From an uncultured Flavobacteriaceae bacterium (GTDB lineage: Bacteria > Bacteroidota > Bacteroidia > Flavobacteriales > Flavobacteriaceae): a DNA stretch of 64,000 nt. The stretch spans positions 186,001 through 250,000 of the forward strand of contig CANMXP010000002.1 of the NCBI GenBank assembly GCA_947501845.1, written 5' to 3'. The notes beneath the pieces are model-generated. The model did no database searches. It had not been told where the DNA came from and worked only from the letters and a program-made list of their open reading frames with translations. The translations under genes were made by a program, and so were the position numbers. Below, piece after piece: positions 9,723 to 17,766 of this stretch (its first letter is position 1; each line of letters starts with the position of its first letter).

Positions 9723-10070
9723 CTATTTTTTATCATCTTTTAAAAGAGAATGAAGTATAGATTGCAAAACAGAGAGTAGGATACTAAATAACACTGCAAT
9801 CCAAATACTATTTACAGAAAAACCATCAATTAATTTATCGGCCAATAAAATAATTAATGCATTAATTATTAATAGGAACAGACCTAAAGTAACAATGGTA
9901 ATTGGTAAAGTTAAAATAATCAGAATAGGCTTTACAAATAGATTTAATACCGATAATACAACGGCAACAATGAAGGCCGTTATATAACCATCTAAATGTA
10001 CCCCATTTAAAAAATATGATATCACAAATACAGCAATCGCATTTAATAGTAGTTTAGTTAAGAGTTTCAT
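9723..10070 (-). CDS. Phage holin family membrane protein (YvlD/DUF360-like)
   Basis: The 115-residue product starts MKLLTKLLLN and contains about four hydrophobic segments (roughly 5-20, 28-50, 52-80 and 90-112). The pattern SVLNLFVKPILIILTLPITIVTLGLFLLIINALI resembles the COG1950 family that databases label phage holin family or YvlD-like. The label is historical: nothing phage-like surrounds it. The frame stays open upstream to a TTG at 10133 inside the preceding gene, but the ATG at 10070 places the first transmembrane helix at the N-terminus as in homologues. It follows the alpha/beta hydrolase gene on the same strand, 55 bases apart. Confidence 0.78.
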   Translation of the reverse strand: MKLLTKLLLNAIAVFVISYFLNGVHLDGYITAFIVAVVLSVLNLFVKPILIILTLPITIVTLGLFLLIINALIILLADKLIDGFSVNSIWIAVLFSILLSVLQSILHSLLKDDKK

Positions 10071-10125
10071 CTGTTTTTGTTTTATCTGTTCGAGGTCATT
10101 AACATAAACTAAATGTACAAAAAAA

Positions 10126-10890
10126 TCACTCAATAAACTTTAACACTGCCTCAAAAAAGTCTTTTGGGTTTTCGGCATGCAGCCAATGTCCAGCGTTTGC
10201 AATAGTAACAATTTGCGATTCTGGAAAATGATTAGAAATTATGGTTTCATCACCAACCCCTATATATTCTGATCGATCACCCCTTAAAAATAAGGCCGCT
10301 CTTTCAAAACGGGCATGTGAAGGCAAAGACTCACCTACCTCTGCTACTTCTTCTTTTAAAACTTCTAAATTAATGCGCAAACCCAGCTTCCCTTTTTCAA
10401 TCCAATATAAGTTTTTTAATAAGAACTGACGTGTTCCAAAATCGGACACATAATTACTTAATAATTTATCTGCAGCTCCTCTACTTTTAACAACATCAAA
10501 ATCTAAAGCATTTAAGCCCTCCAAAATAGCATCGTGATGAACTGGATAAAAGCGTGGAGAAATATCTGCAACAACTAATTTCGAAACCATTTCTGGATAT
10601 TGCGTTGCAAACAACATAGCTGTTTTTCCTCCCATAGAATGCCCCAACAGTACAATATTATTAAGGTTATGCGACTCACAATAATATTTTAAATCCTCAG
10701 CAAGTACCTCATAACTAAAATTATTATCCCAAAAACTGCGCCCATGATTACGTTGATCGACCAAATGAACCTGAAAACCTTGTTCGCTAAATTGACGACC
10801 ATGTGTTTTCCAATTATCACTCATTCCTAAAAAACCGTGAAGGATTACCAATGGCTGACCTTCTCCTATGATGTTTGAATGTAATACCAT
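10126..10890 (-). CDS. Alpha/beta fold hydrolase (YbfF-like esterase)
   Basis: The 254-residue product is a compact cytoplasmic alpha/beta hydrolase. It shows the oxyanion-hole HGFLG motif at 18-22, the DQRNHGRS segment at 45-52, the nucleophile elbow GHSMGG with Ser85, and the catalytic histidine in NAGHWLHAENP near residue 235. The acid is probably Asp in the RGDRSEYI segment. The overall pattern resembles E. coli YbfF, an esterase active on short acyl or acyl-CoA-like esters; the natural substrate here is unknown. It is on the minus strand between pdxJ and a small membrane protein. The start codon lies only two bases from a repeat-like element. Confidence 0.88.
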   Translation of the reverse strand: MVLHSNIIGEGQPLVILHGFLGMSDNWKTHGRQFSEQGFQVHLVDQRNHGRSFWDNNFSYEVLAEDLKYYCESHNLNNIVLLGHSMGGKTAMLFATQYPEMVSKLVVADISPRFYPVHHDAILEGLNALDFDVVKSRGAADKLLSNYVSDFGTRQFLLKNLYWIEKGKLGLRINLEVLKEEVAEVGESLPSHARFERAALFLRGDRSEYIGVGDETIISNHFPESQIVTIANAGHWLHAENPKDFFEAVLKFIE

Positions 10891-10892
10891 AA

Positions 10893-11032
10893 GCCTCCCT
10901 TAATCCCTCCAAAGGAGGGAAATTATTGCGTGATTACTCACTTATTTTTAAATATTTTTTAAATCTACCTTGTTTAATTTCATAATATTTCAGCAGAGTT
11001 TCTTTCCCTTTGGGAAAGATTAAGATAGGGCC
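10893..11032. repeat. Imperfect inverted-repeat element (MITE-like) between hydrolase and pdxJ
   Basis: The left arm (10893-10920) contains the CCCTTAATCCCTCC core followed by AAAGGAGGGA. The right arm (11001-11032), read on the opposite strand, gives CCCTATCTTAATC followed by TTTCCCAAAGGGAAAG. The arms align as diverged inverted copies, each with its own small palindrome. About 80 bases lie between them. The right arm overlaps the last codons of pdxJ. Confidence 0.55.
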
Positions 11033-11742
11033 TCTAATTTTCGTAAATACATCTGAACAACATTCTCTATACCCAAATACAAACTCTCTGCTATCAATGC
11101 ATGACCAATTGAAACCTCTAATAAACCTGGAATATTCTTTTTAAAAAACTCAATATTATCTAGAGATAAGTCATGTCCAGCATTAATACCTAAACCCAAG
11201 TTATTTGCCAATACGGCACTATCTACATAAGGTTTAACGCCTTCTGTATTACCTAAACCGTATTGATGCGCAAAAGCTTCTGTATACAACTCAATTCTAT
11301 CGGTCCCTGTAGCTTTAGCTCCTTCAATTTGTTCTAATATGGGATCTACAAATATAGAAGTCCTTATCCCGTTTTGTTGAAACTCCTTAATAACATCAAC
11401 TAAAAAATCTTTATGCTTTATGGTATCCCAACCTGCATTACTAGTAATAGCATCAACAGCGTCTGGCACCAATGTAACCTGAGTTGGCTTTACACTTAAA
11501 ACCAATTCTACAAAAGAATCTATAGGATTACCTTCAATATTATATTCTGTATAAACTTCTGGTTTTAAATCGTGTGCATCTTGATATCGTATATGACGTT
11601 CATCTGGTCTTGGGTGGATTGTTACACCCTCGGCACCAAATCGCTGTACATCTTTTGCAAATTTAACCACATTAGGCATATCACCACCTCTAGAGTTTCT
11701 TAATGTCGCAATCTTATTAATATTTACACTTAACTTTGTCAT
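11020..11742 (-). CDS. pdxJ: Pyridoxine 5'-phosphate synthase
   Basis: PdxJ condenses 1-deoxy-D-xylulose 5-phosphate with 3-amino-2-oxopropyl phosphate to form pyridoxine 5'-phosphate, the last ring-forming step of the DXP-dependent vitamin B6 pathway. The 240-residue product has the family's N-terminal VNINKIATLRNSR segment, GVTIHPRPDERHI (about 36-48) with the catalytic-loop histidine, and phosphate-binding GLGINAGHDL and SIGHALI motifs towards the C-terminus. The length is standard. A 21-bp perfect inverted repeat lies 18 bases before its start. Its final codons (A, L, S, stop) lie inside a repeat-like sequence. Cytoplasmic, normally an octamer. Confidence 0.97.
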   Translation of the reverse strand: MTKLSVNINKIATLRNSRGGDMPNVVKFAKDVQRFGAEGVTIHPRPDERHIRYQDAHDLKPEVYTEYNIEGNPIDSFVELVLSVKPTQVTLVPDAVDAITSNAGWDTIKHKDFLVDVIKEFQQNGIRTSIFVDPILEQIEGAKATGTDRIELYTEAFAHQYGLGNTEGVKPYVDSAVLANNLGLGINAGHDLSLDNIEFFKKNIPGLLEVSIGHALIAESLYLGIENVVQMYLRKLEALS

Positions 11743-11759
11743 ACCTAAGTTTTAAAAAT

Positions 11760-11809
11760 AGAACTCATTTAAACTTTTTGTCTTTAACCAAAAAGTTTAA
11801 ATGAGTTCT
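11760..11809. promoter_or_regulatory. Long perfect inverted repeat in the pdxJ/CBS divergent region
   Basis: Two 21-base arms (11760-11780 and 11789-11809) are exact reverse complements around an 8-base loop TCTTTAAC. The region lies between divergent genes, so a simple terminator role is not expected. It could be a regulatory hairpin in the pdxJ leader, an operator, or a repeat remnant. Confidence 0.6.
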
Positions 11810-11880
11810 GCAAAAATACAAAGTAGAACAGGCTTATATACTATTTTTTTAATTAATTTGCATACTTATAAAGCTGACCA

Positions 11881-12540
11881 ATGAAACTTTCAGAATACAT
11901 TATAAATGATATCAAACCATTAAATAGTCATAACAAGATAAGTGAACTACAATTGCTGTTTAATCAGTTAACCTATTCTCACATCCCTATTAAAGATGAG
12001 AACGGTGTTTTTTTAGGCACTTTTTTTGAAACAGACGCACATTGTTTTGAAAGTGACAAACCTATTAATGATTATCTGTATTCGATTGAAGATTTTTTTG
12101 TAAGAGATAATACACTCTGGTTAGATGTATTGGAAGCTTTTGCACAGAACTCCGCTAACATTATGCCTGTTTTAGATGGAAAAAACAATTATTTAGGATA
12201 TTATGAACTGAATGATATCATTAGTCTTTTTAACGAGTCACCTTTCTTTTTTGAAGCTGGTGGTGTTTTAGTAGTTGAAAAAGGAATTAATGATTATTCT
12301 TTTAGTGAAATAAGTCAAATTGTAGAATCTAATAATGGCAAGCTTTTAGGTGCTTTTGTTTCGCAAATAAAAAATGATGTTGTACAAATAACCATTAAAA
12401 TAGGCAACACTGGACTTAATGAAATTATTCAAACTTTCCGCAGATATAGTTATAATATTGTATCTGGACATGAAGAGGATAGCTATATTGAAAGTCTTAA
12501 AGATCGATCGGATTATTTGAATAAATACTTAAATATGTAA
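11881..12540 (+). CDS. CBS domain-containing protein
   Basis: The 219-residue product has paired CBS-like motifs in its first 120 residues (FNQLTYSHIPIKDENGVFLG and the later NIMPVLDGKNNYLGYYELNDII). CBS pairs normally bind adenosine nucleotides. The C-terminal part (about 130-200, VVEKGINDYSFSEISQIVES, TIKIGNTGLNEIIQTFRRY) resembles an ACT-like regulatory fold. No enzyme domain or signal peptide is visible, so it is probably a cytoplasmic nucleotide-sensing protein. It is 48 bases upstream of nadK on the same strand, as in many Flavobacteriaceae, so it may form an operon with NADP synthesis. The exact function is unknown. Confidence 0.8.
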   Translation: MKLSEYIINDIKPLNSHNKISELQLLFNQLTYSHIPIKDENGVFLGTFFETDAHCFESDKPINDYLYSIEDFFVRDNTLWLDVLEAFAQNSANIMPVLDGKNNYLGYYELNDIISLFNESPFFFEAGGVLVVEKGINDYSFSEISQIVESNNGKLLGAFVSQIKNDVVQITIKIGNTGLNEIIQTFRRYSYNIVSGHEEDSYIESLKDRSDYLNKYLNM

Positions 12541-12588
12541 ATAGTTATGTGGATATATCATGTAACCTATAAAAAACAATAAAAACGC

Positions 12589-13473
12589 ATGAAAGTTGCT
12601 ATTTTTGGACGATTCTACAATGAAACGACAACAGCTTCGGTTGAAACGCTATTTAATTACCTATTAAAAAAAGATATTGATGCCTATATTGAAACAGAGT
12701 TCTTTAATATTATCCATCAAGAAGCTCCTAATATAAAAGATTTTGCTTCATTTAAAACATTTGACGCATTAGATACTTCTTTTGATTTTCTTGTAAGTGT
12801 TGGAGGTGATGGTACTATTTTAAGAGCGATCACCTTTGTAAAAGATATTGATATTCCTATAATTGGAATTAATACTGGACGTTTAGGCTTTCTAGCAACC
12901 ATACAGGTAGATGCCATTGAGCATGCTATTCAAAACATTATTGACGGTCGTTATAAAATATCGGAGCGGAGCTTGCTTTCAATAGAAACAACGCCAGAAA
13001 ACAAAAATATAACATCACTTAATTTTGCCTTAAATGAAGTCGCTGTAAGTAGAAAAAACACAACATCTATGATTACTGTAGAAACGTATCTAGATGACGA
13101 ATATCTTACATCTTATTGGAGTGATGGCTTAATAATTTCTACACCAACAGGCTCAACAGGCTACTCTTTAAGCTGTGGGGGTCCTGTGATCACACCAAGT
13201 ACGAATAGTTTTGTTATAACCCCTATAGCGCCACATAATTTGAGTGCGCGACCTTTAATAATACCAGATTCAACCGAAATACAATTAAAAGTTGATGGAC
13301 GCGAAGAAAGTCATCTGGTCTCATTAGACTCCAGAATTGCTACACTCGATAACGGTACTATAATTAAAATTAAAAAAGCTGACTTCAAAATTAAAATGAT
13401 TGATCTTTTAGACGAAAGTTTTTTAGATACACTTAGAAAAAAGCTTCTTTGGGGAGAAGACAAGCGTAATTAG
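12589..13473 (+). CDS. nadK: NAD kinase
   Basis: NadK phosphorylates NAD to NADP, using ATP or polyphosphate. The 294-residue product shows the catalytic GGDGT motif at 72-76, the INTGRLGFLA segment near 102-111, NEVAVSR near 148 and the STPTGSTGYSLSCGGP nucleotide-binding loop near 185-200. The length is normal. It follows the CBS gene and is about 100 bases before the DUF6089 gene, in the nadK-DUF6089-uppS-bamA order typical of Flavobacteriaceae. Cytoplasmic. Confidence 0.97.
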   Translation: MKVAIFGRFYNETTTASVETLFNYLLKKDIDAYIETEFFNIIHQEAPNIKDFASFKTFDALDTSFDFLVSVGGDGTILRAITFVKDIDIPIIGINTGRLGFLATIQVDAIEHAIQNIIDGRYKISERSLLSIETTPENKNITSLNFALNEVAVSRKNTTSMITVETYLDDEYLTSYWSDGLIISTPTGSTGYSLSCGGPVITPSTNSFVITPIAPHNLSARPLIIPDSTEIQLKVDGREESHLVSLDSRIATLDNGTIIKIKKADFKIKMIDLLDESFLDTLRKKLLWGEDKRN

Positions 13474-13547
13474 GCAATAATTTACAAGAAATACTGTTTT
13501 ACACTAATACAATTTAGCTCAAATTATATTAGGCTAATCTTATTTAT

Positions 13548-13555
13548 TATATTTG
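13548..13555 (+). promoter_or_regulatory. -7 promoter element before the DUF6089-uppS-bamA run
   Basis: TATATTTG matches TAnnTTTG fully and lies 17 bases before the ATG at 13573. A clear -33 TTTG is not seen at the usual distance, so the call rests on one box. Confidence 0.45.
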
Positions 13556-13572
13556 CAAACTTTTGAATATTT

Positions 13573-14262
13573 ATGAGGCATTTAACCATATTGATATTAA
13601 GCATTTTAAGCATTCATTTTAGCTACTCCCAAATTAACGAAATAGGTGTTTTTATGGGAGGAAGTAACTTTATTGGAGATGTAGGTGCTACAGATTATAT
13701 TTCTCCAAATCAATTAGCCTTTGGCGGCATTTACAAATGGAATCGAAGTAAAAGGCATTCTTACAGAGCTTCTGTAATCTTTAGTGAATTAAAAGGTGTC
13801 GACACAAAATCCGACGATCCAAGACGTGTTCAAAGAGATTATGAGTTTTCGAGTAGTATTTTGGAGATTTCATTGGGGATAGAATTTACATTTCTAGATT
13901 TCGATTTACATTCGGGACAAAAAATAGCCACACCATACTTATATACTGGTATAACTACGACCAAACATGATAATCATTATTTTTTAAGTGGGGTACAAAC
14001 TCCCGAAAACACCTCTAGTTGGGCGTATGGTATTCCAATGGTACTAGGTTTTAAAGCGTCTTTTTTAGATAATATTATTTTGGGTATAGAGGTTGGCGCC
14101 CGTTATACATTTTCAGACCGACTTGATGGAAGCCTTCCCAAAGCTCAGAACAGACAACAATACAGATTTGGCAATATAAATAATAACGACTGGTATATGT
14201 TTTCAGGACTTACCCTAACATATACATTTGGCGAAAACCCTTGTTATTGCCCTGGCAATTAA
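13573..14262 (+). CDS. DUF6089 family outer-membrane beta-barrel protein
   Basis: The 229-residue product has a signal peptide (about 1-19, ending near FSYSQ) followed by alternating beta-strand sequence with aromatic ends (GVFMGGSNFIGDVG, GGIYKWNRSKRHSYRASV, GIEVGARYTF) and a final strand ending LTLTYTFG. This is the pattern of DUF6089, small outer-membrane barrels of unknown function found beside uppS and bamA in Flavobacteriaceae. The stop codon is one base before the uppS start, implying tight translational coupling. A role in envelope assembly is suggested only by context. Confidence 0.8.
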   Translation: MRHLTILILSILSIHFSYSQINEIGVFMGGSNFIGDVGATDYISPNQLAFGGIYKWNRSKRHSYRASVIFSELKGVDTKSDDPRRVQRDYEFSSSILEISLGIEFTFLDFDLHSGQKIATPYLYTGITTTKHDNHYFLSGVQTPENTSSWAYGIPMVLGFKASFLDNIILGIEVGARYTFSDRLDGSLPKAQNRQQYRFGNINNNDWYMFSGLTLTYTFGENPCYCPGN

Positions 14263-14263
14263 A

Positions 14264-15004
14264 ATGGACTTAAAAGAAAGCATACAAAACGAAATACTAC
14301 CAAAGCACATTGCTATTATAATGGATGGCAATGGCCGTTGGGCAAAACAAAAAGGTATGATACGTGCCTTTGGGCATGAAAATGGCACAAAATCTGTACG
14401 ACGAACTGTCGAATCGTGTGCAGAATTGGGCATTGAAAATTTAACACTTTATGCCTTTTCTACTGAAAACTGGAACAGACCAAAATTAGAAGTGCAAACT
14501 TTAATGAAACTTTTGGTGTCTTCTTTAAAAAAAGAAATAAAAACACTTCAAGACAATGACATAAAGCTTGCTGCCATAGGAAATTTAAACTCACTTCCTA
14601 AAAAAGTTCATAAAGAACTTATTGATGTTATTGACAGCACAAAACATAATAATAGAATGACTCTTACCCTTGCGTTGAGCTATGGTTCTAGAGAAGAAAT
14701 ACAAAACACTGTTAAAGAAATTAGTATTAAAGTTAAAAATAATATAATTTCGCCCGAAAATATTGATGAATCAATTATAAATGAGCATCTTTACACGCAT
14801 AATTTGCCAGATGTAGATTTATTAATTAGAACAAGTGGGGAGCAACGTATAAGCAATTTTTTGCTTTGGCAAATAGCATACGCAGAGTTATATTTCACAA
14901 ATGTACTGTGGCCAGATTTTACAAAAGAACATTTGTATGAAGCTATTATTGAATATCAAAAAAGAGAACGACGATTTGGGAAAACAAGTGAACAAGTTAG
15001 CTAA
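14264..15004 (+). CDS. uppS: Isoprenyl transferase (undecaprenyl diphosphate synthase)
   Basis: UppS extends farnesyl diphosphate with eight isopentenyl units in cis to give undecaprenyl diphosphate, the lipid carrier for peptidoglycan and surface glycans. The 246-residue product has the signature MDGNGRWAK at 20-28 with catalytic Asp21, the YAFSTENWNRP motif near 69-79 and RTSGEQRISNFLLWQ near the C-terminus. I chose the ATG at 14264, one base after the preceding stop; the frame is open further upstream but only from a TTG inside that gene. bamA follows after 22 bases. Cytoplasmic, membrane-associated. Confidence 0.96.
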   Translation: MDLKESIQNEILPKHIAIIMDGNGRWAKQKGMIRAFGHENGTKSVRRTVESCAELGIENLTLYAFSTENWNRPKLEVQTLMKLLVSSLKKEIKTLQDNDIKLAAIGNLNSLPKKVHKELIDVIDSTKHNNRMTLTLALSYGSREEIQNTVKEISIKVKNNIISPENIDESIINEHLYTHNLPDVDLLIRTSGEQRISNFLLWQIAYAELYFTNVLWPDFTKEHLYEAIIEYQKRERRFGKTSEQVS

Positions 15005-15026
15005 TATTTCATTTTTAGCTACATAT

Positions 15027-17591
15027 ATGAAGCACATTATAGTGCTATTACTTTTTGTAGGTAGTTTTAATATTCAAGGGCAAGAAGTAACATATAACAG
15101 TAATAACAAATACACTTTAGGAGGCATCACCGTTTCTGGAAACAGCTCTTTTAGCGAACAAACAATAGTTACTTATTCGGGTTTAAGAAAAGGAAAGGAA
15201 ATAACCATTCCTGGTGATGATATTAGTACCGCTATTAAAAAACTTTGGAAATCAAAATTATTTAGTGATATAGAAGTTTATGTTACCAAAATAGAAGGTG
15301 ATGTTGCTTTTTTAGAAATAAGACTATCCGATTTACCTCAACTTAATGAGTTAAAGATAAATGGTATAAAAAAATCTAAAAAAGAAAAAATAATTGAGGA
15401 AAACAAACTAAAAAAAGGTACAAAAGTAACCGAAAACCTTATTACTACAACTAAAAACTATTTAGCTAATAAATACAAAAAGGAAGGTTATTTAAACTCT
15501 AAAATACATATTAATACTATAGAAGTAAAAGATTCTATTAAAGTAGCCCGTGTTAATATGGTACTTAACATTGATAAAGGTGAAAAAGTTAAAATTAAAG
15601 ACATTGTTTTTAATGGCAACAAAGTTCTAAGTGATAAAAAGCTTAGAAAAAGCATGAAAAGCACTAAAAAAATAAATCGACTAAGAATCTTTAAACGTTC
15701 TAAATTTATTGATTCTGCTTATCAGGCTGATTTGTCTAGTGTTATAGAAAAATACAAAGAAAATGGGTATAGAGATGCTCGAATCTTATCTGATAGTTTA
15801 ATAATTAATAACGATAAGACTATTTCTCTTAAAATAGATGTAAATGAAGGTGAGTTATACACGTTTGGGGATATTACATTTATTGGTAATACCGTTTACA
15901 CTAATGAATATTTATCCCGAATACTTCGTATTAAAAAAGGAGATACTTATAATGGTGTTTTATTACAGGAACGTATAGCAGATAACTCCAAACCTGATGC
16001 TTTCGATATAACTAACGAATACCAGAACCACGGTTACTTATTTTCTACCATTAACCCTGTTGAGGTAAGTGCAGATAACAATGTTATCGACATGGAGATA
16101 AGAATCATTGAAGGTAAGCCAGCCTATTTTAATAGTGTAACCGTTGTGGGTAATGATAAAACAAACGATCACGTTATTTACCGTGAAATTAGAACGCGCC
16201 CAGGGCAACTATACAGAAAAGCAAATGTAGTACGTACCGTTAGAGAACTTGGTCAATTAGGATTTTTTGATGCCCAGGAAATCTCACCAAACTTTAATAA
16301 CCCCAACCCTAATGAAGGAACCATAGACATGGAATATTCTGTTAAAGAAACGGGGTCTAGTCAAATCGAATTACAAGGTGGTTATGGAGGCGGTGGCTTT
16401 ATAGGAACACTTGGACTCTCTTTTAACAACTTTTCAATAAAAGACATCTTTAAAAAAGATGCTTACAAACCAATTCCTATGGGAGATGGACAAAAACTGG
16501 CTTTACGTTTACAGGCCAGTCGTTTTTATCAAACCTATAGTTTTTCATTTTCCGAGCCTTGGTTGGGTGGTAAAAGACCTGTCCAATTTTCATCATCGTT
16601 ATCACATACTAAACAGTTTTTATTTAATCCGCAAACTAGAAATGCCGATAAAAGTAGAAGTTTTAATATAACAGGTATTACATTTGGTTTGGCAAAACGC
16701 TTAACTGTTCCAGACGATTTTTTCACCTTATCTCAAGCTGTTAGTTACCAACGTTACGATTTAAATAATTACAATACAGGTTTATTCACTTTTGGCGATG
16801 GTTATTCAAACAACTTATCGTACACTATCGGGCTAAGTAGAAATAACACCAGCGTAGATCCTATTTTCCCAACAGCAGGTTCCAATTTTAGTGTAACAGC
16901 TAAGTTATCGGTTCCTTATTCTTTATTTAATGGTGTAGATTATGAAGCACTTAAAGATGAACGCGATGCCAATAATGCGATAATAGCAGATGTTAACAGT
17001 AGTACATTGGATAGGACAAATGCTGGAAGTAGAATTGCAGAAATAGATCAAGAACGCTATAAATGGCTAGAGTTTTATAAAGTAAAGTTTAAAGGTGATT
17101 GGTATACTCAAATTGTAAAAGATTTAGTATTGAGACCGAGTGTAGAATTTGGTTTTTTAGGTGCTTACAATAATGCTAGAGGTACAATTCCTTTTGAGCG
17201 TTTCTTTGTTGGTGGTGATGGATTAGGAAACTATAGTTTAGACGGTAGAGAGGCCATACAATTACGTGGATATCCAAACCAATCATTATCAGATCAAGAT
17301 GGAGGAACTATCTATAATAAGTTTTCTTTAGAGCTTCGTTATCCTATAACGCTAAAAGCTTCAGCTAAAATTTATGCCTTAGGTTTTTTAGAGGGGGGGG
17401 CTTCTTATAATAATTTTAGAGATTATAACCCATTTGACATAAAACGTTCTGCAGGTCTGGGTGTTCGTATTTTTATGCCAGCATTTGGACTATTAGGGAT
17501 TGATTTTGGTCGTCGTTTCGATGATATCCCTGGAAGTCCAGGATCTAGGGGGAATTGGGAAACACACTTCATTATTGGGCAACAGTTTTAA
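15027..17591 (+). CDS. bamA: Outer membrane protein assembly factor BamA
   Basis: BamA is the Omp85 insertase that folds beta-barrels into the outer membrane. The 854-residue product starts MKHIIVLLLF with a signal peptide cut near residue 19. About 400 residues of POTRA repeats follow (for example INGIKKSKKEKIIEENKL and GNKVLSDKKLRKSM). The C-terminal barrel has the conserved loop 6 LRGYP motif and ends in aromatic strands (WETHFIIGQQF). The ATG at 15027 was chosen because it gives a clean signal peptide; the frame is open upstream within uppS. Next come two Skp-like chaperones that serve the same pathway. An eight-G tract lies in the barrel-coding part. Confidence 0.95.
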   Translation: MKHIIVLLLFVGSFNIQGQEVTYNSNNKYTLGGITVSGNSSFSEQTIVTYSGLRKGKEITIPGDDISTAIKKLWKSKLFSDIEVYVTKIEGDVAFLEIRLSDLPQLNELKINGIKKSKKEKIIEENKLKKGTKVTENLITTTKNYLANKYKKEGYLNSKIHINTIEVKDSIKVARVNMVLNIDKGEKVKIKDIVFNGNKVLSDKKLRKSMKSTKKINRLRIFKRSKFIDSAYQADLSSVIEKYKENGYRDARILSDSLIINNDKTISLKIDVNEGELYTFGDITFIGNTVYTNEYLSRILRIKKGDTYNGVLLQERIADNSKPDAFDITNEYQNHGYLFSTINPVEVSADNNVIDMEIRIIEGKPAYFNSVTVVGNDKTNDHVIYREIRTRPGQLYRKANVVRTVRELGQLGFFDAQEISPNFNNPNPNEGTIDMEYSVKETGSSQIELQGGYGGGGFIGTLGLSFNNFSIKDIFKKDAYKPIPMGDGQKLALRLQASRFYQTYSFSFSEPWLGGKRPVQFSSSLSHTKQFLFNPQTRNADKSRSFNITGITFGLAKRLTVPDDFFTLSQAVSYQRYDLNNYNTGLFTFGDGYSNNLSYTIGLSRNNTSVDPIFPTAGSNFSVTAKLSVPYSLFNGVDYEALKDERDANNAIIADVNSSTLDRTNAGSRIAEIDQERYKWLEFYKVKFKGDWYTQIVKDLVLRPSVEFGFLGAYNNARGTIPFERFFVGGDGLGNYSLDGREAIQLRGYPNQSLSDQDGGTIYNKFSLELRYPITLKASAKIYALGFLEGGASYNNFRDYNPFDIKRSAGLGVRIFMPAFGLLGIDFGRRFDDIPGSPGSRGNWETHFIIGQQF

Positions 17592-17676
17592 GTATGATAT
17601 TTATTTTGGCACGATATTTTCTATTAACATGATAATGATTTGCATGAGGATTAAAATTTTTAAGATTAAAATTCGT

Positions 17677-17684
17677 TAATTTTG
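17677..17684 (+). promoter_or_regulatory. Possible -7 promoter element before the ompH pair
   Basis: TAATTTTG matches TAnnTTTG and is 83 bases before the first ompH start, in the 175-base gap after bamA. No convincing -33 box is seen. Confidence 0.33.
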
Positions 17685-17766
17685 AAGATACAATTCGAAA
17701 AAGGCAAAATTAAAATTCATTTGTCGCTTTTAGAATTTATAAGTCAATAAATTAAAATATATACAG

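Noticed and set aside
9723-10133. Prophage remnant suggested by the phage holin family name
   Set aside because: The small membrane protein belongs to a widespread chromosomal family, and no lysin, integrase or structural gene is near.
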